Of a stretch of DNA of 64,000 nucleotides, positions 61,321-64,000 are shown in pieces; the stretch's first letter is position 1; the number at the start of each line of letters is the position of its first letter. This DNA is from Siphonodentalium dalli (taxonomy: Eukaryota; Mollusca; Scaphopoda; Gadilida; Siphonodentaliidae), in the NCBI GenBank assembly GCA_032622095.1, contig CP136064.1, positions 215,652,205 to 215,716,204 on the forward strand. Direction: 5' to 3'. Made by a program: the position numbers and the translations under genes. The notes under the pieces were generated by a model. The model had not been told where the DNA came from. It searched no databases and saw only the letters and a list, made by a program, of their open reading frames with translations.

Positions 61321-64000
61321 TTTTTTTTTTTTTTTTATAATTTCTTTATTCCCATGAAACATCAATTTTAAACATTACATTACATCAGTATCAATAACAG
61401 AGTATAAAAAGTCAAACATGTATACATGGTATTTTGTGTAAACACATTAATGTACATAAATGTGGATTTACATTTGGATCGTACTAAATTATCTTGTAAT
61501 GACGGCTGAATATGGTGTATATATGCATTCATTTATATTAATCATAAAATATAGAAACATTTGAAGGATGTTAGTCTTGTAGGCTGTGGTAAATTGAAGC
61601 CCATTTCCCATAAAATTTATCTAGACAATTGTTTGTTTGTGCAATATATCTTTCATTCTGCATGACGTAATTTATGTTTGCCTTTACTGCAATAAAAGAT
61701 GGTCTTTGGTTGTTAATTTTACTTTTATATATGGAAAATTTAGTTATTTGGATACACAGGTTGACAATAATCTCTGTTCCATTTATTCCAAATATAATAT
61801 CTATTTTAGAAAATGTGTCTAGTTGTGTTTGACCTGTTGCCACTAGCCATGTATGTAGGCTATTCCAAATTTCAGTTACATGTTCACATTCTGTAAACAA
61901 GTGGACAATTGTCTCGGCATGGATATTACAGAAAGAACATTTGTCATTATCTATGACTTGTATAATTTTTAAGAAATGATTTGTTGTAAGGATCCTCTGA
62001 AGGATTCTATATTGGAAGTATCTCAGGTTTGTGTCAATTGATGTTTGAAATGGTAGCATATAGTATGATTGCCATTGGTCTTCATCAGGCCTGATATTCA
62101 AGTATTGTGCCCACTTTATTTTGTTATTAGAGGTTGCATTTATCAAATTTTTATTAAATAATTGGTAAAATGTTTTGCATCCTTTTTTAACATTATACAG
62201 TGAGAGAATGGACAATGTTATATTTGGACCTTCTTCAACTTGTATGACTTCATTTGCGATTTTAGCACTCCATTCTTTAGGTATTGATTTTTTTATTCTA
62301 ATTATGTCCATAAATGTTGCCTGTATATTGTATCTTGACTTTAATTGTTCATGAGTGAAGAAATTACCATGTTCATTTAGCAAGTCTTTAATATAAACAA
62401 TACCTTTTTTGTGCCATGGTTTTATATATCCTATTTCAATTTTTGAATTGTGCCATATTGGTTCATTTAAAATGTCTTGTATGTATATAGGTTTAATTAA
62501 ACTATTATATTCAGACCATGTTTTTGCTATATCCTTCCAAAATGGGTTTTTTATTTTATTTATTGTATTTATATCATTTGCACCACTTTGGAAGTAGAAT
62601 TCGGGGATATTTTTAGTGAAGAACAAAGTCCATCTATCTGATTTGGTCAATACTCTTTTGATCCAGGAGATTTTTAGACCTTTTGTATAATTTAATAGAT
62701 CAATCATTTTTAACCCTCCTTCGTTATATTCTTTTTTTAACATGTTCCTTTTAATTTTTCCTTTTGGTTTATTCCAAATAAAATGAAAGAAAATATCCTC
62801 TATCTCTTTTATTAATGTATCAGCTGGTGTGGGCAATATAGTTAGCAGGTGGGTAATTATTGGCACTGTTAGTGATTTGATTACTGTAATTTTGCCTAAA
62901 GGTGTTAGTTTTCTCGAGTTCCACATATTTAGTAATCTTTTCATTTTATTTATTTTTGGAATTATATTATCATCAATCATTTTGTTTTGATCAATATTGA
63001 ATTGTACTCCCAGGGCTGTAAATTTACCATCTGTAATCCAATCAGGGTTGTTTTCCTTACAAAAACGTCTGTCTGAGTCTTTCATTGATCCTATCCATAC
63101 AACTTTTGTTTTCTGCATGTTTATTTTCAAGCCAGATATTGTGTAAAACCATTCTAGAACTATATAGGCTTCTTTCATTGATTGTTCGCTTCCGTCTAGC
63201 AATAGGTAAGTATCATCAGCATATTGGGATATTTTAAATTCCTCACCCCATAAACTAATACCCTTTATCAAGTTATTTTTTCTGATTGCTAATCCAAGAA
63301 TTTCTACGCACAGGATAAATATATATGGACTTATTGGATCTCCCTGTCTACACCCTCTTTCTAATTTAAATCTAGGTGAAAAGTGTCCATTTGTTATCAC
63401 ACTCGCCTCTGAATTGTTTTGAAATAATTTAATCCATCGTTTAATGGACTCTCCGAATTTAAAGATATCAAGGACTTTTGATATGAACTGCCAAGAGACT
63501 GTGTCAAATGCCTTTTCGAAGTCGATCATCATGATCATTCCTGGAATATTTTGGCTGTTGGTTTCAAACATAATATCATATATCAATCTTGTGTTTTCCC
63601 CTATGAAACGACCCGATATAAATCCTTTTTGATCTTCGTTTATTAAGTAATTTAAGTTATTTTTTATCCGTTCCGCTATACAGGAGGAAGCTAGTTTATA
63701 AGAGGTATTTAGTAATGTTATTGGTCTCCAGTTCTTTAAGAAACATCTTGGTTTTCCTGGTTTAGGTAAACATGTTATTATACCCCTCTTTTGTGAGAGT
63801 GACAGTTGTTCTGTTTCGTATCCATAATTGATAGAGCGTAGAAGAAAATGGCCTAAGTCTACCCAAAAAACTTTGAAAAATTCTGTTGTATAACCATCGT
63901 CCCCAGGACTTTTGTTATTTTTTGTTTTTTTAAGCGCTTTGACCAGTTCTGTCATTGTGATTAGGCCTTCACATTTCATAGATTCTGCTTCTGTAAGAGT
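61321..64000 (-). mobile_element. L1-like LINE, 3' part
   Basis: Minus-strand LINE with ORF2 (stop at 61571-61573), about 230 bp of 3' untranslated sequence, an AATAAAG poly(A) signal about 20 nt from the end and an A16 tail (T16 on the plus strand at 61321-61336). The 5' end lies outside the window. It sits in a transporter intron, in gene orientation, 46 bp upstream of the exon at 61188-61274. Confidence 0.9.
61571..64000 (-). CDS. LINE ORF2: reverse transcriptase and C-terminal zinc finger, partial
   Basis: Open without interruption for over 800 codons and off the window edge. The internal Met at 63977-63979 is not the start, since LTEAES before it matches the family. Numbering from that Met, the finger motif NNKSPGDDGYTTEFF is near residue 22, FEKAFDTVSW near 153, GCRQGDPISP near 208, the catalytic YADD at 253, and a C-x2-C-x8-H-x4-C knuckle at 681-698 (CSFCNIHAETIVHLFTEC). 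The layout and motif wording fit the L1/Tx1 group. The protein would reverse-transcribe its own RNA at nicked target DNA; the endonuclease lies upstream of the window. The lack of stops suggests a recent insertion. Confidence 0.9.
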   Translation of the reverse strand, partial: TLTEAESMKCEGLITMTELVKALKKTKNNKSPGDDGYTTEFFKVFWVDLGHFLLRSINYGYETEQLSLSQKRGIITCLPKPGKPRCFLKNWRPITLLNTSYKLASSCIAERIKNNLNYLINEDQKGFISGRFIGENTRLIYDIMFETNSQNIPGMIMMIDFEKAFDTVSWQFISKVLDIFKFGESIKRWIKLFQNNSEASVITNGHFSPRFKLERGCRQGDPISPYIFILCVEILGLAIRKNNLIKGISLWGEEFKISQYADDTYLLLDGSEQSMKEAYIVLEWFYTISGLKINMQKTKVVWIGSMKDSDRRFCKENNPDWITDGKFTALGVQFNIDQNKMIDDNIIPKINKMKRLLNMWNSRKLTPLGKITVIKSLTVPIITHLLTILPTPADTLIKEIEDIFFHFIWNKPKGKIKRNMLKKEYNEGGLKMIDLLNYTKGLKISWIKRVLTKSDRWTLFFTKNIPEFYFQSGANDINTINKIKNPFWKDIAKTWSEYNSLIKPIYIQDILNEPIWHNSKIEIGYIKPWHKKGIVYIKDLLNEHGNFFTHEQLKSRYNIQATFMDIIRIKKSIPKEWSAKIANEVIQVEEGPNITLSILSLYNVKKGCKTFYQLFNKNLINATSNNKIKWAQYLNIRPDEDQWQSYYMLPFQTSIDTNLRYFQYRILQRILTTNHFLKIIQVIDNDKCSFCNIHAETIVHLFTECEHVTEIWNSLHTWLVATGQTQLDTFSKIDIIFGINGTEIIVNLCIQITKFSIYKSKINNQRPSFIAVKANINYVMQNERYIAQTNNCLDKFYGKWASIYHSLQD

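Noticed and set aside
61637-63632. Plus-strand ORFs across 61.6-63.6 kb
   Set aside because: Antisense shadows of the LINE ORF2.

Overview
The window looks like a piece of a repeat-rich animal genome. It holds one spliced gene with GT-AG introns, LINE reverse transcriptases of animal type, and dozens of short non-autonomous DNA transposons (MITEs). A marine invertebrate, probably a mollusc or another lophotrochozoan, is my best guess from the style of the repeats; the sequence alone does not prove this. No prokaryotic features, CRISPR array, tRNA gene or intact rRNA gene were found.

Host gene: the only host gene I can support is on the minus strand. Thirteen coding exons between 34515 and 61274 encode about 468 residues of a proton-coupled oligopeptide transporter of the SLC15A (PepT/POT) family, from just before transmembrane segment 7 to the C terminus and stop codon. 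All exon phases fit together. The N-terminal exons lie beyond base 64000.

Region 1-34 kb (downstream of the gene): no host exon was recognised. It opens with the C-terminal remnant of a LINE ORF2 (49-618). The rest is a patchwork of MITEs. TA-flanked palindromic foldbacks start CAGTAATGCCC. At least ten families are flanked by TTAA, many with termini starting CCCTTT or CTCTTT. PIF/Harbinger-like elements are flanked by TWA and hAT-like elements by 7-8 bp duplications. There is also a 19-bp minisatellite, a 5S rRNA-derived SINE-like unit, and tandem modules of a larger family.

Region 34-61 kb: the transporter introns carry the same families, often nested. Examples are a TTAA element inside a TA foldback that touches the stop codon, a TTAA element inside another TTAA element, and a TTAA element inside a hAT-like element. 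There is also a pogo/Tigger-like element, a tRNA-derived SINE, a CpG-rich 123-bp tandem repeat, a higher-GC retroelement-like block (37-40.6 kb) and a 1.86-kb Harbinger-like element with a CpG-rich interior and a small ORF.

Region 61.3-64 kb: an apparently young L1-like LINE, same strand as the transporter, whose 3' poly(A) end lies 46 bp upstream of an exon.

Most notable signal: a double-hairpin cassette with near-identical arms (GCCAATGCATTCTCTTATAT...) recurs at nine loci. It sits inside three MITE types that differ in termini and target duplication (TA versus TTAA). The loop-proximal stems differ between types in a paired way. This suggests a modular, possibly functional, structure that moves between transposon families.
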